From contig JBBQTU010000030.1 in the NCBI GenBank assembly GCA_038213005.1, positions 1 to 25,171 of the forward strand: a stretch of 25,171 bases of DNA, in the 5' to 3' direction. Below, in pieces: positions 16,904 through 24,179 of this stretch. The translations under genes were made by a program, and so were the position numbers. Positions within the stretch are counted from its first letter, which is position 1. Every line of letters begins with the position of its first letter. Source of the stretch: JBBQTU01 sp038213005. Its GTDB lineage: Bacteria > Planctomycetota > Phycisphaerae > Tepidisphaerales > Tepidisphaeraceae. A model generated the notes under the pieces. The model did no database searches. It was not told the DNA's origin and worked only from the letters and a program-made list of their open reading frames with translations.

Positions 16904-17485
16904 ATGGCTCTGGAGATCGAGGCGAAGATGCGGGTCCAAGACCACGCACCAATCCGGCAGCGGCTGGAACTGGCGGGGGCGAGACGACTGCATCGACATC
17001 TCGAAACCAATACATTCATGGATACGGCCGATCAGCAGCTCCAGATGCACGACAGCGGCCTGCGCGTCCGCCGGGCGGAAGACATTGACACGGACCTCGT
17101 GACGGCGGTGATTACCCATAAGGGGCCGCGACAGCCCGGATTGATGAAGACCCGCCCCGAGGCCGAAGTTAGCGTCGCCTCTTACGAGGATGCCGTCGCG
17201 CTCTTGCAGCAGCTTGGCTACCGGATCACGCTGTGCTTTGAAAAGAGGCGGGAGAGCTGGGAACTGGACGGGTGTGAGGTCGAACTCGATGAACTGCCGC
17301 AACTGGGCAGGTTTGTTGAGATAGAGGGTCCCGATGAGACAGCCATCGAGGCGGTCCGCCAGCGGCTGGAACTGAGCAGCCACGAGCTCATTCAGACGGG
17401 CTATGCGACCATGATTGCCCGGCACTTGGACGCGACGGTGCCGGGTCGGCGAACGCTCACTTTCGCGGATTGCCCAGCGGTCTGA
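16904..17485 (+). CDS. CYTH-domain protein (class IV adenylate cyclase / triphosphatase family)
   Basis: CYTH enzymes act on triphosphorylated substrates inside a beta-tunnel: thiamine triphosphatase, inorganic triphosphatase, or CyaB-type adenylate cyclase. The 193-aa product starts with the defining ExExK motif as LEIEAK (E4, E6, K8). It continues with alternating charged strands (GLRVRRAED, TAVITHKGPRQ, RPEAEVSV, CFEKRRESWELDG, EVELDELPQLGRFVEIEG), as expected for the eight-strand tunnel. The pattern resembles class IV cyclase-like proteins of about 180 aa, but sequence alone does not separate cyclase from phosphatase. It is coupled to rex (5-nt gap). Its last 29 nt overlap the 3' end of the convergent release-factor-like gene. 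Confidence 0.88.
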   Translation: MALEIEAKMRVQDHAPIRQRLELAGARRLHRHLETNTFMDTADQQLQMHDSGLRVRRAEDIDTDLVTAVITHKGPRQPGLMKTRPEAEVSVASYEDAVALLQQLGYRITLCFEKRRESWELDGCEVELDELPQLGRFVEIEGPDETAIEAVRQRLELSSHELIQTGYATMIARHLDATVPGRRTLTFADCPAV

Positions 17486-18086
17486 GCCCCGCCGCCTTGC
17501 GCATCGACGCGAGTTTCTGCCAGACGCCTGCGTCGGCCGCCAGAAACGCCACCAGAGCGGCCGTGTTCACCTCGAGCGTTCGTGCTGCTTCGGAAACAGA
17601 GGCGCGCGCGCCATCAGTAACATCCAGCACGATTGCCAGCACCTCATCAAAGCGATCGTTGCCCGGCCGGATGCTGAGGTCCGCAGTTCCTGGGATCTCA
17701 GCCAGCCACTGCGGGCGGGCAAAAGACTGCAGGTCCACAGCCAGGCGTAGCTCGATCGCCAGCTTTCTGCGCAGCCGCGCCAATGCGTGGTTGCGGTTCT
17801 GCATCTGTGAGCGAAGTTCAGTGCCCGTAGCGCTGATTCCCGTCACGGTGTGGGTGACACGAATGGCCGAGCTTGTCTTGTTGCGGTGCTGTCCGCCGGG
17901 CCCGCTTCCTCGGAATGCGTCAACACGGCATTGCCGCATCAGCAGTTCCGTTGGCAGCAGGCGCTGCGCCTGATCCCGACAGGCGTGCGAGGCCAGATCC
18001 AGCGCCCCGGACTGAGCTTGACTCGATGGCTGGGGTGGTATCTTGCTCGTCACTTTTCTGGGCCGTTCTGTCGAGTGGTGATCCAT
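17457..18086 (-). CDS. Peptide chain release factor-like protein (GGQ domain)
   Basis: Short class-I release-factor homologue, lacking the stop-codon-recognition domains of RF1/RF2. The hydrolytic signature GSGPGGQHRNKTSSAIRVTH is intact (GGQ at residues 64-66 from ATG 18086), followed by the domain's conserved basic stretch RSQMQNRNHALARLRRKLA. It therefore probably hydrolyses peptidyl-tRNA, perhaps as a ribosome-rescue factor of ArfB type, though the usual Lys/Arg-rich C-terminal tail of ArfB is replaced by about 85 residues of mostly hydrophobic/acidic character. The segment LLPTELLMRQC before the GGQ domain resembles the start of short planctomycete RF-like proteins, as I recall them. ATG 18086 gives 209 aa; alternatives are GTG 18137 or GTG 18056, and none has a strong Shine-Dalgarno. 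It is the only minus-strand gene in the window. Confidence 0.88.
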   Translation of the reverse strand: MDHHSTERPRKVTSKIPPQPSSQAQSGALDLASHACRDQAQRLLPTELLMRQCRVDAFRGSGPGGQHRNKTSSAIRVTHTVTGISATGTELRSQMQNRNHALARLRRKLAIELRLAVDLQSFARPQWLAEIPGTADLSIRPGNDRFDEVLAIVLDVTDGARASVSEAARTLEVNTAALVAFLAADAGVWQKLASMRKAAGLRPLGNPRK

Positions 18087-18302
18087 CGCTGCAGCCCATC
18101 CGCAGCGCCATGTCAGAAGCCGGAAGTCGTTGGGCACTCGACGCGTTACGCGAAGCTACAGCAAATCTTGACAAGAAACCAGCGTCTGGCCGCTGGAGTT
18201 GTGCCTGACGCTGAGTGAGCATTGAGTTCAAGTCTGGATCAGTCCGTCTGTCCAACTGGGCGCAGCCCATCCCGGGTAACTGTTTACCGTGATACCCTAC
18301 GC
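18087..18302. other. Intergenic stretch upstream of the release-factor-like gene
   Basis: No gene, RNA or clear repeat is seen. It should contain the minus-strand promoter of the release-factor-like gene, but I cannot point to a convincing -35/-10 pair. Confidence 0.4.
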
Positions 18303-18364
18303 CTATGACGAATCGGTCGGCGTCTTGTCCGGGAAGTCAAATGGCTTGTTTGCCCACGACGCCA

Positions 18365-18661
18365 TCAGCATGTCCTTGAACGTCTCCAACAGCGGCAGTT
18401 CCCGTTGCCGGATCGTGCGCGTGTGCTCATCAGAATCGCCGTCGCCTTCGCACCTCGGTCGCTGCGGCTGCCTCCGGTGATCTTCTGCAGGATCACCGCC
18501 GGACGCAGTGCACGTTCCACCGCCCGGGTCGCCACAATTTCCCCGCACTTGGGGCAGTAGCCTTCTTCGGTGGTATAGCACTCCGCCACCGGCTCGGAGG
18601 ACACTATGTCTTCCACGATCCGCTGGCGTTTCTTCACCTTCAGCAGTTGGCAGCGGCACTG
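18365..18661 (-). pseudogene. Decayed transposase fragment (IS66-like zinc-finger region)
   Basis: Reading the minus strand from about 18661 gives a Cys pair (CRC), then KKRQRIVEDIV, then EGYCPKCGEIVATRAVERALRPA. This is the arrangement of the zinc-finger segment of IS66-type transposases, where a first Cys pair, an RxRIVEDI stretch, a (Y/W)CPxC pair and a conserved ALPGA-like stretch follow one another. Similarity stops after ALRPAV; the frame then runs through Arg/Ser-rich sequence to a stop. No helix-turn-helix, DDE catalytic domain or terminal repeat is seen. Only about 60 residues are recognisable, so this is a relic, not a functional gene. The family assignment is from motif memory. Confidence 0.5.
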
Positions 18662-18663
18662 AA

Positions 18664-18736
18664 TGGTTCTTACCCAGGGCTGCGCGAGTACGCTTACCCT
18701 GGGGTTAAGAATGCCGCCGCGTTGGGGCTAAGAAAT
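18664..18736. repeat. Dispersed palindromic repeat unit
   Basis: CCCAGGG (18673-18679) and CCCTGGG (18697-18703) form a hairpin around a 17-nt loop. Two related 12-mers follow, CTGGGGTTAAGA (18700-18711) and TTGGGGCTAAGA (18722-18733). The forward translation reads YPGLREYAYPG then NAAALGL, a pattern I recall as the spurious translation of an interspersed repeat common in planctomycete genomes. It abuts the transposase relic. Only one copy is seen in this window. Confidence 0.5.
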
Positions 18737-18788
18737 CGCGTGCCCGGAAGGACGGGAACGCCCGTTTGGAGCAACAGTCGACAAAACA

Positions 18789-18818
18789 TTGTTGAAAATG
18801 TCGCGGGGCGCGTAGGAT
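18789..18818 (+). promoter_or_regulatory. Weak candidate promoter for the DUF4139-like cluster
   Basis: TTGTTG (18789-18794) and TAGGAT (18813-18818), spaced 18 nt, follow a locally A-rich patch (acaaaacattg). Matches to consensus are partial; it would start transcription about 65 nt before the first gene of the cluster. Confidence 0.22.
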
Positions 18819-18887
18819 GGGAACTTCTGCGAGCCTTGCGCATCTCATGAGGCTGAAGGTCAGGACGAGGAACCAAAGGAGCTTGCC

Positions 18888-20093
18888 ATGCGGAATGGTC
18901 TATGGATTGGGGCGGCGGCGGTGGTTGTGGTGCTGGGATGTCTGCCGGCGACGGGTTGGGGGCGGATCAAGCTGATTACCCTGCCGGTTCGCGAGCGGGT
19001 GGAGATCCAACTGGATAACCCCGATGCGACGCTGGTCGAGGAAGAACGGATCGTGCCGCTGGTCAAAGGCGAGAACCAGGTCGATTTCTCCTGGGCCAGC
19101 ACGCAGATTGACCCGGGCTCGATCGTTTTCCGGGTCATCGGCCCGGCCGACGGTAAGGCGCTGGATGTGAAAGTCCTCTCGGTGAGCTACCCGCCGAATG
19201 AGGCGGCGCTCGTCTGGGCGGTGGGGGCGAGCGACTCTGGATCGGCCAGGGTGCGGATCAGCTATCTGCTGGGGAACCTGACCAAAAGCTTTGCGTATCG
19301 CGCGGTGGCGTCCAACGACGAGTCGAAGCTGTCGTTCTCGCAGTACATGCGTCTGCAGAACTTTGCCAACGAAGAGTTTGGCAGCACGGGGCTGTGGGCG
19401 GGGTTTGGGAAGGAATTCTCAAAACCCATCGGCATTAACGAGACCAAGGAGATGCTGGTGACCCGGTTTGCCCAGGTGCCGATCACGAAGACGTATTCGT
19501 GCAACCCGCAGGAGTTTGACTACATCGACCGGCCGCAAAACAAGCTGCGCGTGCCGATGCACTATGTTCTGAAGAATGACAAGGCCAACGCGATGGGCAC
19601 GGCCGCTCTGCCGCCGGGGAAGGTGCGCATCTTCATCGAAGGCGCGGGCAAGGAGCCGGAGAAGTCGACGGCGTTTCTGGGTGAAGACTGGGGCAAGTTT
19701 ACGCCCATCGACGATGAGATGAAGCTGTACCTGGGCGTGGCGCAGGACATCAGCGTCAAGCGCACGATCGACAAGAACAACCGCCAGCGGGTCGCGGGCA
19801 ACCTGAATAACCGTGAGATCGTGCTGAAGTATGAGATCGAGAACTTTAAGGATCAGGAAGTGACGCTGGACCTGAGCGAGAACCTGAAGTTCGTGCGCAA
19901 TGAACTGGCCGGCGATACCGGACGCGATGTGCAGTGGGAACTGGGGCAGGAGACGACGCTGGGCCAGCCGGACAAGGAAAAGAGCACGTTCGAGCAGCTC
20001 GTGTTCCATGTGAAACTGCCGAAGAAGGACAAGGACGGCAAGGCGGAGAAGGTCATCCACAAGCTGCACCTGATCATCAAGAACGAGTGGTAG
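18888..20093 (+). CDS. Secreted DUF4139-like protein, first paralogue
   Basis: A 401-aa exported protein of unknown function. Residues 1-25 form a signal peptide (hydrophobic core AAAVVVVLGCLPA). A predominantly beta-strand protein follows, sharing the fold outline of the two genes downstream: an early strand with FSWASTQIDPGSIVF (the others have FSWANTLIDPTSVEL), a middle domain, then a LPPGKVRIF...TPIDDEMKLYLG segment resembling the DUF4139 core (others: LPNGVVRVY...IPIGDKIELNLG), and REIVLKYEIENFKDQEVTLDL near the end. It is the divergent member and lacks the long identical blocks of the other two. AAAGGAG (18875-18881) lies 6 nt before the ATG, a strong site. DUF4139 proteins include MuiA-type mucoidy regulators, but no enzymatic role is known to me. 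Confidence 0.75.
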   Translation: MRNGLWIGAAAVVVVLGCLPATGWGRIKLITLPVRERVEIQLDNPDATLVEEERIVPLVKGENQVDFSWASTQIDPGSIVFRVIGPADGKALDVKVLSVSYPPNEAALVWAVGASDSGSARVRISYLLGNLTKSFAYRAVASNDESKLSFSQYMRLQNFANEEFGSTGLWAGFGKEFSKPIGINETKEMLVTRFAQVPITKTYSCNPQEFDYIDRPQNKLRVPMHYVLKNDKANAMGTAALPPGKVRIFIEGAGKEPEKSTAFLGEDWGKFTPIDDEMKLYLGVAQDISVKRTIDKNNRQRVAGNLNNREIVLKYEIENFKDQEVTLDLSENLKFVRNELAGDTGRDVQWELGQETTLGQPDKEKSTFEQLVFHVKLPKKDKDGKAEKVIHKLHLIIKNEW

Positions 20094-20101
20094 TCGAAGC
20101 C

Positions 20102-20147
20102 GAGCGACGAAGGGACGAAGCGATTGAGCGGCGGAGCGACGAAGGGA
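20102..20147 (+). repeat. Direct repeat in the intergenic linker
   Basis: GAGCGACGAAGGGA occurs at 20102-20115 and again at 20134-20147, separated by a related purine-rich stretch (cgaagcgattgagcggcg). The second copy supplies the Shine-Dalgarno for the gene starting at 20156. Such ACGAAG-type purine repeats may have arisen by local slippage. Confidence 0.6.
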
Positions 20148-20155
20148 GCATGGCT

Positions 20156-21580
20156 ATGAGACGACTACTGATCACTCTGATCGTGCTGGCCGGGCTGGTG
20201 GTGCCGGCGATGGCGAAGAACGTTGACCTGTCGACGGTGCCTGCGCGGCAGAGCGTGCAGCTCACGATTTACAACAGCGAAGACCTGACGCTGGTGCGCG
20301 AGACGCGGGTGGTGACGTTCAAGAAGGGAGTCAATCCGCTGCAGTTCTCCTGGGCCAATACGCTGATTGACCCCACGAGCGTGGAACTGAAGTTCTTGAC
20401 CTCGCCAGCCAAGCTGGAGGTATTGGACACGACGTATCCGCATGACAAGCCGCAGATGCTGTACTGGAATGTGCAGAGCGAGATCGATGGTGAAGCGACG
20501 ATTCAGATCACGTATTTCACCAGCGGGATCTCGTGGTCGGCCGACTATGTCTGCATCAGCGACAAAGATGAAAAGCAGATGGGGTTTGAAGGGTTCGTTC
20601 GCGTCTACAACAACAGCGGCGAGCAGTATGAGAATGCGCAGATTCGCCTGGTGGTGGGGACGATTAACCTGGTTGAGAAGATTGCACAGTTGGCTCGCGT
20701 TCCAATGAAGGACGTGGAGGGCATGGAGCGCGACGGCAAACTCAAGATGTTGCGATCGCAGGCTGCACTCTTGCCTATGGCGGCGGACGACTCGGTCGCG
20801 ATCCCGTTCGGCATGGCAACGACTCGGCCGCAAGAGGAAAAGGAGATCATCAAGGAGGGCCTCAGCGAATACTTCATCTACACGGTGGAGGGGACCGAGA
20901 GCATCGAGAACGGCTGGTCCAAGCGGATGCGGTCGTTCGAGGGCAAGACCGTGCCGTTTGCCATCCAGTATCGCTATCGGCCGCAGGAATACGGGGATCG
21001 GCTGGTGCGGATGTACCTGCTGACCAATGACAAGGAGTCGAAGCTGGGGACGACTCCTCTGCCCAACGGCGTGGTGCGGGTTTACCGCGAGAATGGTCGG
21101 GATGGACTCTCTTATCTGACGCAACAGACGATCAAGTACATTCCGATTGGCGACAAGATCGAATTGAACCTGGGTGTTGATCCCAACGTGATCTTTGAAC
21201 TCGTCAAGCTTCGGAGTTCCCGCGACAATATCTGGCTGCAGCTCAACGGGATGGATGTCTTCCGTCGGGTGGATGATGGGGCGGGGGAGATCGAGGTCAA
21301 CTCGGCGGTGGTGGGGTGGGACGATCATTCGCTCTACACGCAGCGCATCCGCAACTACACGACCAGTCCGGTGGACGTGGAAGTCCGCCGCAGTTGGGAT
21401 GGCGACATGATCTTCCGCAGCAGTCTGAAGCCGATCCTGTTCGACTTTCGCACGGTGCAGTTCCAGACGACCGTGGCCCCGGCCAGCAAGGCTAACCTGC
21501 TGTTCGAACTGGTGCAGCACCAGGGCCGCAACGCTAAACAGAATCACATTGTCCTTGAAGATATCGAGGTGAAGCCATGA
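20156..21580 (+). CDS. Secreted DUF4139-like protein, second paralogue
   Basis: A 474-aa exported protein with a clear signal peptide (MRRLLITLIVLAGLVVPAMA, cut before KNVDL). ATG 20156 is preferred to ATG 20150 because GGGAG (20144-20148) is 7 nt away from the former and only 1 nt from the latter. Domain outline: N-terminal strand-rich domain (22-180), a variable insert (about 181-227), then the DUF4139-like C-terminal region (about 228-470) with MRSFEGKTVPFAIQYRYR, LPNGVVRVYRENGRDG and IPIGDKIELNLG. From residue 22 to 109 it differs from the third paralogue at a single residue (A85 versus Asp). The stop overlaps the start of the next gene (ATGA at 21577-21580), so the pair is translationally coupled. 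Function unknown; probably periplasmic or surface-located. Confidence 0.8.
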   Translation: MRRLLITLIVLAGLVVPAMAKNVDLSTVPARQSVQLTIYNSEDLTLVRETRVVTFKKGVNPLQFSWANTLIDPTSVELKFLTSPAKLEVLDTTYPHDKPQMLYWNVQSEIDGEATIQITYFTSGISWSADYVCISDKDEKQMGFEGFVRVYNNSGEQYENAQIRLVVGTINLVEKIAQLARVPMKDVEGMERDGKLKMLRSQAALLPMAADDSVAIPFGMATTRPQEEKEIIKEGLSEYFIYTVEGTESIENGWSKRMRSFEGKTVPFAIQYRYRPQEYGDRLVRMYLLTNDKESKLGTTPLPNGVVRVYRENGRDGLSYLTQQTIKYIPIGDKIELNLGVDPNVIFELVKLRSSRDNIWLQLNGMDVFRRVDDGAGEIEVNSAVVGWDDHSLYTQRIRNYTTSPVDVEVRRSWDGDMIFRSSLKPILFDFRTVQFQTTVAPASKANLLFELVQHQGRNAKQNHIVLEDIEVKP

Positions 21581-23028
21581 GGTCCGCAGCCCGATTGTCG
21601 CGTGGTATTGGAACGTGGGCGTGTCTGTTGGTGCTGACGCTGTGGGGAACCGCCAGTGCCAGGAATGTCGATCTGTCGACTGTGCCGGCGCGCCAGAGCG
21701 TGCAGCTCACGATCTACAACAGCGAAGACCTGACGCTGGTGCGCGAGACGCGGGTGGTGACGTTCAAGAAGGGAGTCAATCCACTGCAGTTCTCCTGGGC
21801 CAACACGCTGATCGACCCCACCAGCGTGGAACTGAAGTTCCTGACCTCGCCGGACAAACTCGAAGTTCTGGATACCACCTATCCGCATGACAAGCCGCAG
21901 ATGCTCTATTGGAATGTGCAGAGCGAGATGGATGGTGAAGCGACGATCCAGATCAGCTATTTCACCAGCGGTATCACATGGTCTGCCGACTATGTGTGCA
22001 TCGCGGACAAGGCCGAGAAACAGATGGGGTTTGAAGGGTTCGTTCGTGTGTCCAACAACAGCGGCGAGCAGTATGAGAACGCACAGATTCGCCTGGTGGT
22101 CGGCACTGTCAACCTTGTTGAGAAGATCGCCCAACTGGCGCAGGTCTCGATGGATCAGGCAGGGAAGCTCAATGAGTCCAATTGGGGTCTCAAACTCGCT
22201 ATCATGAAGCAGGCGATGGAAAAAGTGCCAGCGGTGCCCAGCGCGCCAATGCCGGCCACGATGGCTGGCATGGCGTTTGAGGAAAAGCAGATTATCAAGG
22301 AGGGCCTGAGCGAGTATTTCATTTACACGGTTGAGGGGACCGAGACGATCCAGAACGGGTGGTCCAAGCGGATGCGGTCATTCGAAGGCAAGACGATTCC
22401 CTTTGCGATCCAGTATCGCTATCGCCCGCAGGAGTACGGCGATCGGCTCGTCCGCATGTACCTGCTGAGCAACAACAAGGACTCGAAGCTGGGCACGACT
22501 CCGCTGCCAGACGGCGTGGTGCGGGTTTTCCGCGACAACGGCCGGGATGGGCTGTCTTATCTCACGCAGCAGACGATCAAGTACATCCCCATCGGCGACA
22601 AGATCGAACTGAACCTGGGCGCCGATCCGAATGTGATCTTTGAACTGATCAAGCTGCGCAGCACGCGCGACACGATCTGGATGCAGATCCGGGGCGCGAA
22701 TGTCTATCGTCGCGTGGACGACGGAGCGGGGCAGATCGAGGTTAACTCGACCGTCGCCGGATGGGATGACCACTGCCGGTATACCCAGCGCATTCGCAAC
22801 TACACCGCAGTGCCGATCGACGTGGAGATTCGCCGGAGTTGGGACGGCGACCTCATCTTCCGTAGCGGTCTGAAGCCGACGCTGTTCGACTTCCGGACCG
22901 TACAGTTGCAGACGACCGTGGCACCTGCGACCAAGGCCAACCTGTTGTTTGAACTGGTGCAGCACCAGGGCCGCAACGCCAAACAGAACCACATTACCCT
23001 GATGGATGCGGCCGAGATGCAGCAGTAG
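21577..23028 (+). CDS. Secreted DUF4139-like protein, third paralogue
   Basis: A 483-aa near-duplicate of the preceding gene. The signal peptide differs completely (MRSAARLSRGIGTWACLLVL..., predicted cut after TASA), as does the central segment (about 189-236, ending PSAPMPATMAGMAFEEKQ). The N-terminal domain (30-188) and the DUF4139-like region (237-478) are almost identical to those of the neighbour. A 68-nt run (21715-21782) is identical to 20270-20337 even at synonymous positions. The start codon lies in an ATGA overlap with the upstream stop; a GAGGTGA stretch about 5 nt before it may serve for re-initiation. No terminator hairpin is evident in the following 150 nt. Role unknown; same family caveats as its neighbours. 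Confidence 0.8.
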   Translation: MRSAARLSRGIGTWACLLVLTLWGTASARNVDLSTVPARQSVQLTIYNSEDLTLVRETRVVTFKKGVNPLQFSWANTLIDPTSVELKFLTSPDKLEVLDTTYPHDKPQMLYWNVQSEMDGEATIQISYFTSGITWSADYVCIADKAEKQMGFEGFVRVSNNSGEQYENAQIRLVVGTVNLVEKIAQLAQVSMDQAGKLNESNWGLKLAIMKQAMEKVPAVPSAPMPATMAGMAFEEKQIIKEGLSEYFIYTVEGTETIQNGWSKRMRSFEGKTIPFAIQYRYRPQEYGDRLVRMYLLSNNKDSKLGTTPLPDGVVRVFRDNGRDGLSYLTQQTIKYIPIGDKIELNLGADPNVIFELIKLRSTRDTIWMQIRGANVYRRVDDGAGQIEVNSTVAGWDDHCRYTQRIRNYTAVPIDVEIRRSWDGDLIFRSGLKPTLFDFRTVQLQTTVAPATKANLLFELVQHQGRNAKQNHITLMDAAEMQQ

Positions 23029-23190
23029 GTGGCCGGGTCTGAATCTAAAAGGGGGAACTAGAAGCGGGACATCCTAGCTTATTGGGGGAGGATTGACCGG
23101 AGCCCAGTTAGTTTTCCGGTGCTACCCGACCTTTGACCCGTCCCCCCTCGCACAGCGCATCCCTCCCAGCGGCAGAGTTCCGAGGTAAGA
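23029..23190. other. Intergenic stretch between the DUF4139-like cluster and the IS relic
   Basis: No gene or RNA is recognised. A short imperfect hairpin (ACCGG near 23096, CCGGT near 23115, with a tttt run in the loop) is the only structure noticed. Confidence 0.35.
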
Positions 23191-23976
23191 ACCGGCGCAT
23201 CAATAACTGTTCGGCTCAGAAAGGCCAACCCCCTCCAGCCTCCCCCCTGGGGGCAATACTGTCCGGGACTTTTCGCCTAAGCAATAAGATGATTGGATAT
23301 TGGCCCGCATATGAAATGTCGCGCTGGGTTGCGGTGGCGCATACTACTGCCCATGCCCCGGCGCAAGAGACCCAAGATCGAACGAGCCCTGCCAACCTCG
23401 CTGGCTGCCGCCAGACAGGTTCAGGGCGTCTGCGATCTCTTGCGGCCCAAACCCGGCCAGGTGCACGGCAACACCATTCTTCCGCTGGCTGAAGGTGACG
23501 GCCTCGATGGAACATCTGCTGGCCCACAATGCCAATGGGATCACCGTGCAGTTCTATGTTGGGATGATCGCTGTGATGCTGATGCACATCCAGACAGGGC
23601 TGCCGGTAAGCAAGTACACTCAGGTGGGAATGAGCTTTGTAGCGCGTGGCCAGGCCCGGGTAGAGGATGTGATGCCCGAGATCCTGCGTCTGGCGCGGGA
23701 GAGAATGCTGGAGAAGCAGCGTCTGGCCCGGAAGAAAGCGATGCAAAAAGCACCCAAACAGTTGCCGAGGTGAGATGTTGGGCACCTCGGCCGCGGCCCT
23801 CATGCGGCGCGCTGCGAGCCCGCGGCATGCGCGTCTGCTTGCCATGCACGCCACAATAACTGCCGTATCCTCTGTCACTGCTCAGGCTCGCCAAGAATCC
23901 CGGACAGTATTGCCCCCAAGGGGGAGGAGTAAGAAGAGATCCTCGCGTCATTCCTGCCAGTTATTGATGCGCCGAT
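23191..23976. mobile_element. Internally deleted IS4-type insertion sequence with two-part inverted ends
   Basis: Two inverted-repeat pairs are nested. The outer pair is CGGCGCATCAATAACTG at 23193-23209, with its perfect complement at 23958-23974. The inner pair is 30 nt, at 23239-23268 and 23898-23927, with one mismatch; its core is GGGGGCAATACTGTCCGGGA. About 29-30 nt of unlike sequence separate outer and inner repeats on each side. Inside lies only the C-terminus of a transposase (23495-23773). A complete IS4-type element would be roughly 1.3-1.8 kb, so about half is missing; the transposase N-terminal and most catalytic sequence is gone. No obvious flanking target duplication is seen. Confidence 0.75.
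23465..23773 (+). pseudogene. C-terminal fragment of an IS4-family transposase
   Basis: The frame reads PFFRWLKVTASMEHLLAHNA, then NGITVQFYVGMIAVMLMHIQ and TGLPVSKYTQVG, down to a TGA at 23771-23773. This matches the DDE-type IS4 C-terminus, where the catalytic Glu normally sits in a (W/I)ELFF(R/K)W(L/I)K context, followed by HLL-x-H-x-x-(E/N)-G-(V/I) and a hydrophobic helix with TGRKP(S/T)K. The residue before FFRW is Pro and the catalytic Glu context is absent, so the reading frame is truncated just at or upstream of it. The GTG at 23495 is merely an in-frame codon. Not expected to be active alone; it could be mobilised only in trans. Confidence 0.75.
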
Positions 23977-24179
23977 CCTAAGTGCCTGTGCGTTCGTATT
24001 TCCAACTCCCCGGATCTCCCGGCCAGGCTCGCCACTGGCTACGGAGGGTCCGCCTACATAGAATCACCGGCGAAGTGCCTGCCGCAGACTCATGCACAGG
24101 GCTGTCCGGCGCGGGCGGTCGGGTTTTTCGCTAGATGAGGGGCCGACCGCATCTTTATGTCGGCTTATGGGAGATGGAC
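23977..24179 (+). promoter_or_regulatory. clpC leader region with an inverted repeat
   Basis: GCGGTCGG (24115-24122) and CCGACCGC (24143-24150) form an 8-bp inverted repeat around a 20-nt loop, ending 29 nt before the clpC start. It is neither a CIRCE element (TTAGCACTC-N9-GAGTGCTAA) nor a CtsR-type direct heptad repeat. It could be an operator or a 5'-UTR hairpin. No other gene is seen between the IS relic and clpC. Confidence 0.4.

Noticed and set aside
18647..18850. Plus-strand ORF reading YPGLREYAYPG
   Set aside because: This is the spurious translation of the dispersed palindromic repeat, not a gene.
20165..21547. 460-codon antisense frame over the second DUF4139-like gene
   Set aside because: Mirrored again over the third copy, as expected for a passive shadow of duplicated coding sequence; the translation is Arg/His/Leu-rich without motifs.
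23293..23859. 188-codon plus-strand ORF across the IS relic
   Set aside because: It runs out of frame with the recognisable transposase C-terminus and has no motif of its own.
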